Shown here: positions 1-10,300 of the stretch, piece by piece
How the letters are laid out: every line of letters starts with the position of its first letter
Numbering within the stretch: the first letter of the stretch is position 1
NCBI GenBank assembly: GCA_026874595.1
Contig: CM049318.1
Span: 55,815,250 to 55,879,249, forward strand
Direction: 5' to 3'
Length of the DNA: 64,000 bases
Source: Sipunculus nudus
Taxonomy: Eukaryota > Annelida > Sipuncula > Golfingiida > Sipunculidae
Program-made: the position numbers and the translations under genes
Notes under the pieces: model-generated
The model's input: the letters and a program-made list of their open reading frames with translations, nothing else
Told to the model about the DNA's origin: nothing
Databases searched by the model: none

Positions 1-63
1 TAGGAAAATGACCATGTTCTCTCTGACGCTACCTGTGCCAGTTGTCTTTTAGCTGATTGTAAA

Positions 64-272
64 TCAATAGTCACTGCCATAGCGGTGGTGATTTCTCTGC
101 AAAGCCTCTTCGAGAACCGGCAGGAATTGCTCATCATCCCGGAGAAACAGAGCTGGTTGTAACGCTCCGTATCCATGACCGGAAGCAAATTCCTCTTCCT
201 CAGAAGCAGCATACAAAAGTCGCTTCATGACGCGTGTGGAACTGAGATAACGTCGCTCTTCATCTGTTACAT
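64..272 (-). CDS. S8-like unit A, C-terminal exon (last exon)
   Basis: The minus strand has an acceptor (TTTTTCAG) just before base 272, then an open frame to a TGA at 64-66. The exon enters in phase 1, which matches the phase-1 donor of the exon at 509-1277, so the two join in frame. It encodes about 69 residues, including TRVMKRLLYAASEEEEF and GYGALQPALFLRDDEQF. It is the positional counterpart of the exons at 3798-4008 and 5694-5910, which also follow the Ser-region exon of their S8-like units and share a (V)F/M-x-R-L pattern. I infer that it completes the S8-like fold after the catalytic-Ser helix. Bases 1-63 lie past the stop and may be 3' UTR. Confidence 0.7.
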
Positions 273-508
273 CTGAAAAAGTGTGTAAGGGTGTGAATAA
301 AGTAAATTAATGTAATATTTTTATGCCACTTGCTTCTTACATACTTGTGTGTTATTTACAAAGAGACAGACTTAACTAAGAGAATATTTTTCTATCTAGA
401 GGTTACCGGTTTGACTAGTGATCTTTTTGGCTTCCCACACACATCAATGAGGGCTACAGCATGATCATTTATTGGAATCGTTGCTTTCAATGGTTGCTAA
501 AAACTTAC

Positions 509-1277
509 GAAATATTGGCCGCCAAGAATTCAGCATAATCAAAGTAGACATCCCGGTGGCGATGGCAGTGGCATAGGAATTGCCACGCTGATCCGGCAAT
601 CTATAATTGTTGGAGCTACAGGGATCTGTAGTTGAAGATGGACCAGCTAATCCTTCACCCTGGGCAAGAAAGTGCAAGAACCTACTTTTGGGTGTAAATT
701 GGCTCGTATTCCCCGTGCCATCGCACGATCCAATGGCAATGGTTTCGGAAGCTGGAAAGGCGAACCTGCCATCTTCACTCTCAGCGGCGGATATGATTGT
801 CATTTTATCTGTTAATTTTTTCACCTCTGCTCCTAAATCCGATGTTTTTTCAGGATATCCGAAAAAGCCTGCTGAAATATTAGCAATCTGAATAGATCCA
901 TTGTTTGACAAATATTGAATACCTTGTCTGAATGAATCCACAGTAATCCTACCAATATCTGTGGCTATTTTGATGTTGTAAACCTTGATTTTGTCACTTA
1001 ATCCTGTGTTAGTGAAGAATGACCAAAACAGCCCGATAACAATGCTTCCATGTCCACACGAGTCTTGGTCTGCCGGAGAATTCGGCACAAAGGTTATGTT
1101 CTCAACATCTCTCATGTCATGAAAATGAATATGCGTTGTATTGCATCCAGAATCAAGGAAAGCTACGTGAATTTTTTCGTTTACTCCCCCCGTGTGTTCG
1201 ATAATATAGTCAATGCTGTCTTTCATTCCTTCAATAAATGTTCCCTGGATTAATTCGGAAAGGTCTTTTGTTCTTTC
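509..1277 (-). CDS. Subtilisin-like (peptidase S8) catalytic exon, unit A
   Basis: This exon encodes a subtilase core with all three triad residues. Numbered from the internal Met at 1226, Asp25 is in AFLDSG, His59 in SCGHGS and Ser217 in RGNSYATAIATG. The spacings (34 and 158) are close to subtilisin's (32 and 157). An S1-pocket-like NISAGF and a FAFPAS segment (equivalent of the YPA strand) are also present. At the oxyanion-hole position, usually Asn, the sequence reads SAAESEDG, so the Asn is missing. The exon starts after a T-rich CAG acceptor (phase 0) and ends at a perfect GTAAGT donor (phase 1, base 509/508). The open frame past the donor to a TGA at 465 is intronic. It is the only one of three tandem units with a complete triad. 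Activity is uncertain because of the oxyanion change. Confidence 0.8.
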
Positions 1278-1389
1278 CTGAAAAAAAAATCAGTGCACAT
1301 TCCTTAAGTGACTCTTAAATTCAGAAAAAATAAAGGGCTTTGTTTCATGAGAGTTTTCAACTTCGAGTCACTTTTATAGATCCAAGAGC

Positions 1390-2655
1390 AAGGGTTGGTT
1401 TCTGCCGGAAAAAGTTTTACCTTTCTACCCTGCCGAGGGCAGAAATAAGGCAGAAAACCATTCTGTCAGGCAGAAATGGCAGATTGAATTATCAAAAATT
1501 ATATTAAATTTTAACAAGAGATAGTAAACTTAATAAACCAAAGGCTGCCTTAAATACAAGCAGGTATTAATATATTAAGAAATGATAGTCATTTTATTCA
1601 ATACAGTCAATGATTATAATGCCAATTCACTTTCTGTAATAAGCAAGGTATGAAAGTTCGAGGCAGGTACAGAGGAGGCAGGATTATAAATTGCTTTAAT
1701 TTCCAGCTGAAAACAGCAAAAACCCAAATTTGCCCAAATTTATGACTAAGGGATTTATAATAACTGTAGTCTGTAGGAGGAACATTAACCTTACTGATAA
1801 ATGCATTATTTAAATAATATGGTAGTGTGTTAAGTATGTGAGGTACAAGTTATTTGTATTGTCAGTGTAGTCACAGGGATGTTCTTGACTCAAAATTTTC
1901 AGGTGCATGTGATCCATGATCTCCAGTTGACTTGGATTATGCAGTTTCAGTTCTAGAGCCTGTACTGTCCTGTAGGTTCCTGCTCAAGCAGGATACCATA
2001 TATGTATGTGTGGCACATGGGTTCTGAACTTTTTAGGCTCGAGTAATGTCATTATATCAGCCCTTTAGGTTTGCTGATATATATTATTTTGTTTACATAG
2101 TCATTCGTGTGTCACTGGTACCTGAAATGATGTAACAGAGCCTAGCTCCAGTAGCACTCTCCTAAGGTTGAGCATCTAAGGGGATAGGGTGGGCAAGCCT
2201 GAGTCCAGTGGATTTTATTGATGAGAGTGATGTGGAAAAATCATATGCTCTTTTATTCATGATATAATGCTGACTTTGATGCTGCTAACACAGCCTCTGA
2301 CCTTTGGCGCAGGAACCTTGCTTAAGTTTAGCTTATTCTGACTAAGTGATCAGTCAAGCCCCCCCCCCCACCTATAGTTTATATAAATTTGTCAGGCCTT
2401 TTTCAGGGAGTACCTTTACCCTCCAGTAATTATTAATATATTCTGTCACAAGTTTATATCTTGATCATTTTCATTACTGCTATATTACTGCTGTATTTTC
2501 TGGATCATATTTAAATTAGTTAGCAATTTTATCGTATTTTTTAGGGAATTTCTGCCCTTATGGCAGAAACAAGGGAGAAATTATTTCTGCCGCACGACAG
2601 TTGCTTTGCAGAAAACCACGGCAGAAATGACAATGACAGAAACTTGCCAACCCTG
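1390..2655. mobile_element. Non-autonomous hAT-like DNA transposon in the S8 locus
   Basis: The ends are imperfect inverted repeats. The left starts AAGGGTTGGTTTCTGCC and the right, read inward on the minus strand, starts CAGGGTTGGCAAGTTTCTG. Several further GGCAGAAA/TTTCTGCC motifs sit just inside both ends. Flanking 8-mers CCAAGAGC (1382-1389) and CCCAGAGC (2656-2663) match at 7 of 8 positions, the target-site length typical of hAT transposons. No transposase frame is visible in the 1.27 kb. It lies between the exon at 509-1277 and the candidate exon at 2779-2840, and its own copy of a 101-bp repeat (1764-1864) also occurs outside it. Confidence 0.65.
1764..1864. repeat. 101-bp direct repeat, copy 1 (inside hAT-like element)
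   Basis: The stretch starting CTGTAGTCTGTAGGAGGAAC recurs at 2841-2941 with only two or so mismatches visible. This copy lies within the hAT-like element. Confidence 0.9.
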
Positions 2656-2778
2656 CCCAGAGCTAAATATATGTCCGGACTGTTGTCAGCAGATTCACTA
2701 AAAACGTTTATGTAAATCCTCACACTTTTTTTCTTAAACTTTTAGGATTTCATTTGATGCTGTTGAATCAATGCTCAC

Positions 2779-2840
2779 CGTTCGATGTTGTTCATTAAAG
2801 GATGGTTCAGCTTCTACTTCCATGGGTTCATTTTCATGCT
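2779..2840 (-). CDS. Candidate acidic linker exon upstream of S8 unit A
   Basis: On the minus strand a CAG acceptor (2843-2841) is followed by 62 bases and a GTGAGC donor. In one frame it reads HENEPMEVEAEPSFNEQHRT, an acidic linker. That frame enters in phase 1 and leaves in phase 0, which is what the unit A exon at 1277 needs. No homologue is recognised. It could be a chance open stretch. Confidence 0.4.
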
Positions 2841-2941
2841 CTGTAGTCTGTAGGAGGAACATTAACCTTACTGATAAATGCATTATTTAAATAATATGGT
2901 AGTGTGTTAAGTATGTGTGGTACAAATTATTTGTATTGTCA
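2841..2941. repeat. 101-bp direct repeat, copy 2 (abuts a splice acceptor)
   Basis: Nearly identical to 1764-1864. Its left edge falls on the CAG acceptor of the candidate exon at 2779-2840, so the copied segment is the last 101 bases of the inferred intron on the minus strand. Confidence 0.9.
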
Positions 2942-3414
2942 AAGAAACGTAACGCATGACGTAAAAGAAACAAACCTCGCCATTTCTGGGCGCCTGCCTT
3001 CCCGATGCTTCTTTGCTCAGGGTGTGTTCCTTTGCGTCACCACATACTTTTGTCCTATTAAAATGTCACAGACACTCAGAGACAGATTGATTTTGACATT
3101 TAAAGATATGAAGAATTAATAAATTTTCCTATAGAAATATGTAAAGTATTACATTTTAACTCAACATATTATACACTCGAAAAAGAATGGAACGCAGCTT
3201 TTTGTCGCATATAATGTGGTATTTTATAGAGCAATCATGGTCAATAATGGTGCTAGAAGTCTAAATATTCTTAGAATACCTTTCTTACATGCTGTTTTTT
3301 TTAATGTCTAATTTTCTATTTGTTCTTCTTATCCTAAATTAAACTCAATATATACATATTTTGGGCAGCTTGTGGAACTGAGGAAGATTTAAATTGTGTG
3401 AAACCGATTCTTAC

Positions 3415-3486
3415 CATTCAGGCCTTCAGCATTAAACATAAGCATATAATCAAAACTGTTGGAATTGAGAAGTCCCACACTGGGAA
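3415..3486 (-). CDS. Candidate small exon between S8 units B and A
   Basis: A branch-point-like TGACTAAC lies a few bases before a CAG acceptor, and the segment ends at a GTAAGA donor. One frame is open across all 72 bases and includes VGLLNSNSFDYMLMFNAEGL. Entry and exit are both phase 1, so it would join the exon at 2779-2840 in frame. It does not match the phase-2 end of the exon at 3798-4008, so an exon is missed, the donor differs, or unit A is a separate gene. Confidence 0.35.
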
Positions 3487-3797
3487 CTGACGAGGGTTAG
3501 TCATAATCAACTGCAGCTGGATGGGTGGGAACCCGTAACAGTTACAGTAGAGACAGAAAAAGAGAGATTTCACTCTCAAAGGAAGGCTCAATTTGTGCTG
3601 CAAGTATTTCATATATGCTTGACATGTATGTGATGTATGTGTACCAGAGTGCCATTACTAATTTGGAATGATGATAACAAGCTAGGTGATTTGCAAATGG
3701 TCTGCATCTTCTCGAAGTTGCGATAATACACATTTAACCCAATTGTTATAGTATCTTAGGGGTTCTTTTCGGTCCGTAATGCATGACAATTATATAC

Positions 3798-4008
3798 CTT
3801 GATTCCACTCCTCTTCGTACTTTTGCAGCAGGAAGATTAAACAACTTTACTGGTATGAAGAACCTAGAATTCCTCAAATCAATTGGGTTGACCTTTTTTA
3901 ACTTCTTAAGAATCAAGGGGTTCTCGGTGAAAAACTTGAGATCGCCTTCTTCAAACATTAGCCGAGTAAACACATCTCTCATTGCTGCTGTTTGCCCTTT
4001 CGTTGTTC
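3798..4008 (-). CDS. S8-like unit B, C-terminal exon
   Basis: An AATCAG acceptor precedes base 4008 and a GTATAT donor follows 3798. Entry is phase 1, matching the donor at 4238, so the two exons join in frame. The peptide contains MRDVFTRLMFEEGD, ENPLILKKLKK and FFIPVKLFNL. It is clearly paralogous to the exon at 5694-5910 (shared F-x-x-L-x-F-x-x-GD...NPLI-x-K...LPMKL/IPVKL pattern). It is inferred to complete the S8-like unit B. Exit is phase 2. Confidence 0.7.
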
Positions 4009-4237
4009 CTGATTAAGTTTACATGTAAAGAGAATATTTCAGATAAGTGTAAATTCTTAGATATGCAATAGTTAATTTGATTGTTATCGTTTTTGCGCAT
4101 GTCTGAAGTCAGGTTGTAAATTATGTGTCATTTCGAATTAATATGCTTGTTTCATCAGATTGGCTGGTTTTTCAAAAAGGATTATCGCTTTTACGATTAC
4201 AGATTGGAATGTGAACTTTACAATATTACGAGTATAC

Positions 4238-4964
4238 CTGTTAGTTTTCCTGTCAGCATTGCAGCACCGGCAAGTGCAGCTGCAAGACCAACCGATATCT
4301 CCTTGCCCTTTGCTGCTTGAAAGAGGTTAGAATCATCTATCCCGTACCTGTGGTTAGCAACAAAACACCCCTTCTCCGGAGCTGTGAATTCAGCTTTCGT
4401 TTCCCTGTCTAAACGTTGTCCTGACAGGTCATGACGGCCAATCCTGATTGGGTTCCCTGCGTCATTGTCATCCTTAATATATGAGCAGCAGAAAGCAGGG
4501 CACAGAACCACATATTTTTCGGCCAAAAGTTTCAAAGTTTCTCTCAGGTCTGCAGTTATATCATCTTGTGCTATGTCTATAGGCAAGCAAACAATGTCAA
4601 ATATTCCTGTATTTTCAACCAGGTAGTGACAATGTTGTTCAAGCAATATGAGGCTTATCCTTCCAGACGATGTGCTGACATTTTTACTGCCGAGGTGAAA
4701 AAAATCTGGCAGATGTTTGAACGCCTGACATATAGTGCTTGCAATCTTTGTCCCAAGTCCTTGTTTGTCGCACCAATGTGCGTCTTCTTCTTGCGACGGG
4801 CTTTCAAAAGAGGCATACTTAAAATATGGATGATCCTTTTGCACACCCGTGCTAAAAATCAGGATACTTATTCTATTCTCCGCATCTACTTGTGCAGGTA
4901 AAGTCCTTGCAAACTTCTCATAAAGGAAAGCAGAAGTGACTTCTGGTATCTCTAATTCTCTTGT
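4238..4964 (-). CDS. S8-like domain exon, unit B (probable pseudoenzyme)
   Basis: The exon starts after a CAG acceptor at 4967-4965 (phase 0) and ends at an ACAG|GTATAC donor (phase 1). It starts with a spacer containing LEIPEVTSAFLYEKFA, followed by the S8-like domain. The Asp strand reads ILIFSTGVQKDHPYFK, with Ser where the catalytic Asp should be. The His region reads KQGLGTKIAS, with Leu in place of His in GHGT. The Ser region reads GKEISVGLAAALAG. Aligned without gaps on GTSxAxPxxAG, this puts a non-Ser residue at the nucleophile, and a nearby Ser fits only with a one-residue insertion. All three catalytic positions look lost or displaced. The sister exon at 6259-7227 shows the same pattern. 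Confidence 0.72.
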
Positions 4965-5124
4965 CTGGAAGTGACATTTACTGATTAAACAGGTGAATTG
5001 AGGTAGTGAAATTTAATTTAAAAAAAATCACGCTTGTTACAATGTCTCATATAAATATTAGATCAACTGAAAGGACTTTGTGTTAGTATTACCATAAAAC
5101 TTTAGGTTCTTCTAATATTTTTAC

Positions 5125-5203
5125 CTTCTGCGTTTTTTTGACACCTGAGTCGACTGCCCTGACAAAAGTGTTGTCTTTTGCTGTTGCAGTGCACTTTTCT
5201 TTG
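5125..5203 (-). CDS. Candidate Lys/Thr-rich linker exon between S8 units C and B
   Basis: A T-rich tract and CACCCAG acceptor precede base 5203, and an AAG|GTAAAA donor follows 5125. The 79 bases enter in phase 2, which matches the donor at 5694, and leave in phase 0, which matches the start of the unit B exon at 4964. Read that way it gives an open linker including TATAKDNTFVRAVDSGVKK. The double phase match is the best evidence that units C and B are one gene. Confidence 0.5.
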
Positions 5204-5693
5204 CTGGGTGAATCATAAAAAAAAAATTGCTCGATATGTGCGACAAACCTTGTGACAACGCCAAAACAAAGGAAAACGTTTACAAGCAAATGTCTTGAAT
5301 TATGACGTGAAACGCCACTTGTATTAAATACGTAAAGGGAGCATACATGGACGGCTCCATATCCAAACAAGAAGTAAAATCCAAGAAGTAAAATCCAGTC
5401 AGGATAATAAATAATGTTTCTTTCCTGATATTGGAAAATATGTTAATAGTGATGTTTTATAGTTTCGCCTCTTGATATAACAACAGATACCTGTCCTGGG
5501 TGTACACATTTTTTTACTTTTACATCCCAAAGTACAAGAAAGGAAATTGCATATATTTTTAACGTAACGTTTATAAATGAGTTTATCACGCGCTTTAGAG
5601 GTCCATTGATGACATTAAGGAGTTGATATTTGTTAAATATTCTAGAAAATACTTTATCGGGGCTACAAGTAAGTGTATTAGTAGGTCACTCAC

Positions 5694-5910
5694 CCATTAT
5701 TGACGTCATGATTTATCTGGTTATGCACGGTGCGATTTTCCCATTGATCGTAAAGTTTCATTGGTAAAATCAGATTATTGTAATCCTTTATGTTCTCCTC
5801 GGCCAACTTCATGGACTTCATGATCAAAGGATTATCGGAGAGTAACTCGTGGTCCCCCTTTTTGAACAAAAGTCCTCGAAAAACCTGTTTTATATTTTCA
5901 GTACGACTTC
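5694..5910 (-). CDS. S8-like unit C, C-terminal exon
   Basis: An AAATCAG acceptor precedes base 5910 (phase 1, matching the donor at 6259) and a strong GTGAGT donor follows 5694 (phase 2). The peptide has VFRGLLFKKGDHELL, DNPLIMKSMKL and LILPMKLYDQ, paralogous to the exon at 3798-4008. Same exon borders and phases as in unit B. Confidence 0.7.
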
Positions 5911-5940
5911 CTGATTTTGTGGCTGGACCAAAACATAAAA

Positions 5941-5947
<7 letters not shown>

Positions 5948-5991
<44 letters not shown>

Positions 5992-6032
5992 TTATATCTT
6001 ATATATATATATATATATATATCTTTATATAA
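5948..6032. repeat. (TA)n microsatellites
   Basis: Two runs of alternating TA separated by a short TCTTTATATCT break. Confidence 0.95.
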
Positions 6033-6258
6033 AGATATATTTCTTTAATTCGCTAAATCTGAATCATAGTCAAACATTATATATTGGGTTTACACTGAAA
6101 ACACTTTAAAATATTTCTGACAACTATTCTCTGTGTACAGAGGTAATCTCTCGTGAAAAGAGAAACAATAAGGTCAGGTGTTTTATCAAACAATAGATGA
6201 AATATATTTCCTGATATTTAAACACTTTTAAACACACTTATTCATATCGGCCTATTAC

Positions 6259-7227
6259 CTGTATGTCTCTTACAAAGAAGCGCCACTCCAGCCACAGCGG
6301 TCGCTAGTCCCAGTGATATGTCCAAGCCTCTGCCGACCTTGAAGAGAGTAGGATCGTCAACTACATAGTGGTGATTGGCCACGAAAAATCCTGTCTCCAC
6401 AGTTGTAAAATCAGGTCGTGTGGTTTGGTCAAGACACCTTCCGGACATGTCATGGCTCCCAATTCTGACTGGACCTTCAAGTTGGCATCCTCCTTGTGGC
6501 AACTTGAACTGGGCATGGCAAAAAGTCACAAATTTTTCAGCCACGTTCTGAATAATCTCAGTGTTGAGTTTCTGAAGGAGGTCCTCCTGGATTGTGTCTG
6601 TTGGAAGGATAATAATGTCAATTTCCGTCTTGTTATGCTTTAGGTGATTAATTATATTCTGGAGAGCGAGTAAATCAACTTCGCCTGCTGGCGTCAAGAT
6701 GTTTTTGCTGTACAAGACAATTCTGTCTTGAGCATACTTGAACACCTGACAAATAGTGCTGGCAATTTGCGTTCCGCTGCCACGTGTATCATGCCAGTCT
6801 TTTTTTATGTCATCACCTGGCAGGCGTCCGAAGGACACATTCTTAAAATACGGATGGTTTCGCTCGACCCCTGAATTGAGGATAAGAATGTGTACCTTTC
6901 TGGCGAACAATATATGTGACCGGATGCCCTCTGCGAATCGCAGGTACTGAAAAGCTGGTGTAACATCAGGCAAACCAACCTGGCTTTCTGTTTGCAAGGG
7001 TGTATTTGATTTGATGGATAAAAGCGATTCTGCCTTGGCTTCAGATTGTGTCGGCTCAGTATGATTACTCTCTGATAGTTTTCCAGCCACATTTGTAGTG
7101 ATCAACGGAGCGTAGTCGGTAGGGTCTGATTGTCTCTTTGTTTTATGTCTATCGCTCATGGATGGATACGAGAGTTTCCTTTCAATAGCCTGAGATTTAT
7201 CAACCTCTTCAGCTATGCCCGACATCT
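6259..7227 (-). CDS. S8-like domain exon, unit C (probable pseudoenzyme; N-terminal exon)
   Basis: An acceptor-like TATGCTTCAG ends at 7228, and ATG at 7225 starts MSGIAEEVDKSQ. Alternatively the frame is open to an ATG at 7348 with a hydrophobic stretch (IIILRFLVVLLC-like) that could be a signal peptide. A low-complexity Ser/Thr/Gln-rich spacer precedes the S8-like domain. The Asp strand reads ILILNSGVERNHPYFK (Asp to Asn). The His motif reads RGSGTQIAS (His to Ser). The Ser region reads GLDISLGLATAVAG, with the same shifted Ser as unit B. It ends at ACAG|GTAATA (phase 1). All three units share the intron position, so they arose by tandem duplication. I infer a non-catalytic binding or regulatory domain. 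Confidence 0.72.
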
Positions 7228-7348
7228 CTGAAGCATAATAACATAACGTTGTATATTTGGGAAACGTTAATTCTGTATAAGGATTTGTTTGGCACAGTAA
7301 GACGACTAAAAACCGAAGAATAATGTATATTTTTATTACTTTCACCAC

Positions 7349-10300
7349 TTCACCTCTTCCTTTCCAATATATATGACAAATTTAAAACTCCTAAAAATCA
7401 TAAATTAAGGCATAATTGTAAAACTGATTTAAACTTTCTTGTAATAACAGACCTTATAATAAATTGGTCAGCTTTTTTGCAACGGATGTTCGAGTGGCTG
7501 TTAGAGCTAGGCGAAACCAATCAAAACTGCTCGCTCGCAACACCGATGAGTGGCCAGAGTTGCGCAGAGTTGCATTAGGGATGATAGAACGAGGGAGTGG
7601 GTTCTACAGCAAAGGAAAATGTTGGTGAATATTGATAAACGAACATTTTAGGTACCGTTGATAAACGGACTTGAAACGGTTCAGGACACGACACTTACAT
7701 TCCCTGGACATTTGAACTGACAAAACTTCCATGGGTTGGATATACACAATATTTCGAACCTGCCTCAGAGATTTTAAAACATTCCAGTTACTAACATGAC
7801 ATACAAACCCAGGGGCGCCATTACGGGGGTGGGGGGGGGATTCTAATTAACTCACCCCCTGATATTCAGAGAATAATACTTATATATTTGGGAATGGAAT
7901 ATATTAATAATTAGAATTATAGGCTTGAGTTCCATTTCTGAGTTTATTATTAAAAATAATATATCTAAAACTGGTTTAGAAGTAACATTTTTTAAACATT
8001 ATACTTAATTGTCATATATTTGAAATGTGTCACCTGTATGTACATCAAGGTATCTTCTGTCGGTTCTTCTTTTGATAGGCGCATATATCTAGGCTTAGGC
8101 CACACATGGTGTGTGCGCAGTCCATTATCTACGCTTTTATTGGCTACTCTGCGAATTGTGGTAAATAGGGCCCATTAGCCAACAACAGATTTTTTTTTCA
8201 GGATGACTCAGTTTTTTTCAAACTAGACAAGTAATCATTAAAGCTGATTGCAAACTGAACAAAGCCCTGACATGGTTCACAATTTGAGCCTCTCCCTCCC
8301 CTCTCTCTCTCCTTATGTGTGTGTGTGATACATAACGTTTTAGACCGTATGATTTAGAAGTATAAACAGAAAAAGGTTAAGACAGCAAAACAGTCTGTTT
8401 TCCCAGACACACCTAAAGTTTATAACCGAGTTTGTGTGACATAAACAGTTTTAAGGTGTTACTACAATAAATATAGAACATTCTGTCTGAACTACCATTC
8501 CTCAATTGGTTCTAATCAAGTATAGAATCAAATCACCTATGTAAAACTGACGAGTCAGGACTGGGGTCTTGTTTGCTCCAGAAAGGACATCCAATATGCT
8601 CATTGATCCTTACAGCTTGCAAAAGTGCATGTATCGACAAATCTAACTAAATTTAAATTGGCTTAACGAGATTGTAACCAACATTTATAGTAGAAAAGTG
8701 GATATCAAGTGTAATAATGGACATTATCCGCATTTTCCATGCATTCGAAAATACACCAGGGAATGCTATTGCACTTCAGATATAATGTGGTTGAAATGCA
8801 TACAACGAAATGCGTTTACAAGGGCATCCCCGCTGCGCAATGTTAAATGGAAAAAGCTATATATATACCGAACACTGACAGTCGATCACAAGCTTAGACC
8901 GAAAACTGAGCATGTGGATATAGGCCAAGTGCAAAGGAGCACCTGGGCAAGCAACTAGGTTGGATGTTGAATTAATCTCACTTAGATGTACCATAAAGAA
9001 CGGCTTTCTGTATCAAATGAACAATGACCAACCAGTATGCAAACATAAAAAAAAAAAAAACATTTCGAGAAGAGCTATAAGTGCAAAAGGAACTAGGATG
9101 CATAGATCTGGTAACAAGGACACTCATTGTGCCATTTATATCCTCCTGGTTAAAACAAGGGCATTCAGGGTTACTAGTCCACCAATATGGAACTGACACG
9201 TATCTTAAGAAATTTTCCAAAAAATGCTACAATTATAAGTAAACTCTTAAGCTGCATATATAGTGTACTACCACCTGAATGTTATATAACTGTCACAGCG
9301 ATAATGAAATATTGTTTTTATTTTTAGTTTATAGTATGCACTTGTACAGTAGAGCGTTACATATTGATATTACGTTAAGAATTTACATGTATTATTATTA
9401 TTACATTACTGTTGATCAGTATTTTCAGTATTAGTACTGGATCGTGAAAGAGCTAAAGATGTAATTATCAAACTTCAAGCACATATCATGCCGCTTGTTA
9501 TATTTCAAGATTTCCACAGTAGAACATTAGAGAGATCAGAGACTTTTTGCAGAAATACGAGACGAAACCTGTAACAAATCCATTCAGACAAATACAATAC
9601 AAATTTTAGATAGGCCGTTGCGGAATATGACAGAAGGTCTGAACGGCAGAGAGGATCTTCAAACAAAAGGGCCAAACCATCACTACCAACAAGAGTTAAA
9701 AGAGATTAGTAAATATAAAGGAGATAAGGTTAGAATTACACAGACTGACAGAACCGGATATTGAGATGACATTAGTTGTTAGGTATAGATTGTGGTGCTC
9801 ATATTAGCTAAACCTGGGAATGAAAGTATGTACAGATGATACAGAAACATTTCAGAGGTTAAAAATAAGGACAGTTCTATCTGTAGATCAATTTCAGTAA
9901 AAAGATAACCTCTCTCTGGCTTTCAAGTTCCCTTATTTATTCCATTGCCATTTGCATTTAGGATAACTTCAGGCCAAGGTTTCAGTTTGGAAGGATTAGA
10001 CATGATTTTGATCGAGAATGAAAAAGCTACCATTGACATCTGTTTCTAAAAAAGAGCTGGGGTAGTAGACGGATTGGATATTTTGAGGGAGCTAAACTAG
10101 AGGTAATCGAGAAGGATGAGGGTGTAATTTGTAAAATTGTAGACAAAAAATCAAGGATACTGTATAGCAAATTTTACTTAAGAATTATGTACTTTACGAA
10201 CTTGTGTCATGTGACCTGACCACATGAGAGTAATCACATGAGGGAACAAGATTGGATCAATATCCAGTTGATCTGCACCGAGGGAATGTATATATATAAC

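Noticed and set aside
607..1253. Plus-strand frames opposite the S8 unit A exon
   Set aside because: Antisense shadows of the exon, with no family resemblance. The minus strand has the catalytic motifs and splice sites.
8698..9220. 86- and 78-residue plus-strand frames
   Set aside because: No domain, no conserved pattern, and an A-run within one of them. Treated as chance.
9430..10150. Possible decayed gene in the spacer
   Set aside because: Short coding-like bursts only, with many stops in every frame and no motif I can name.
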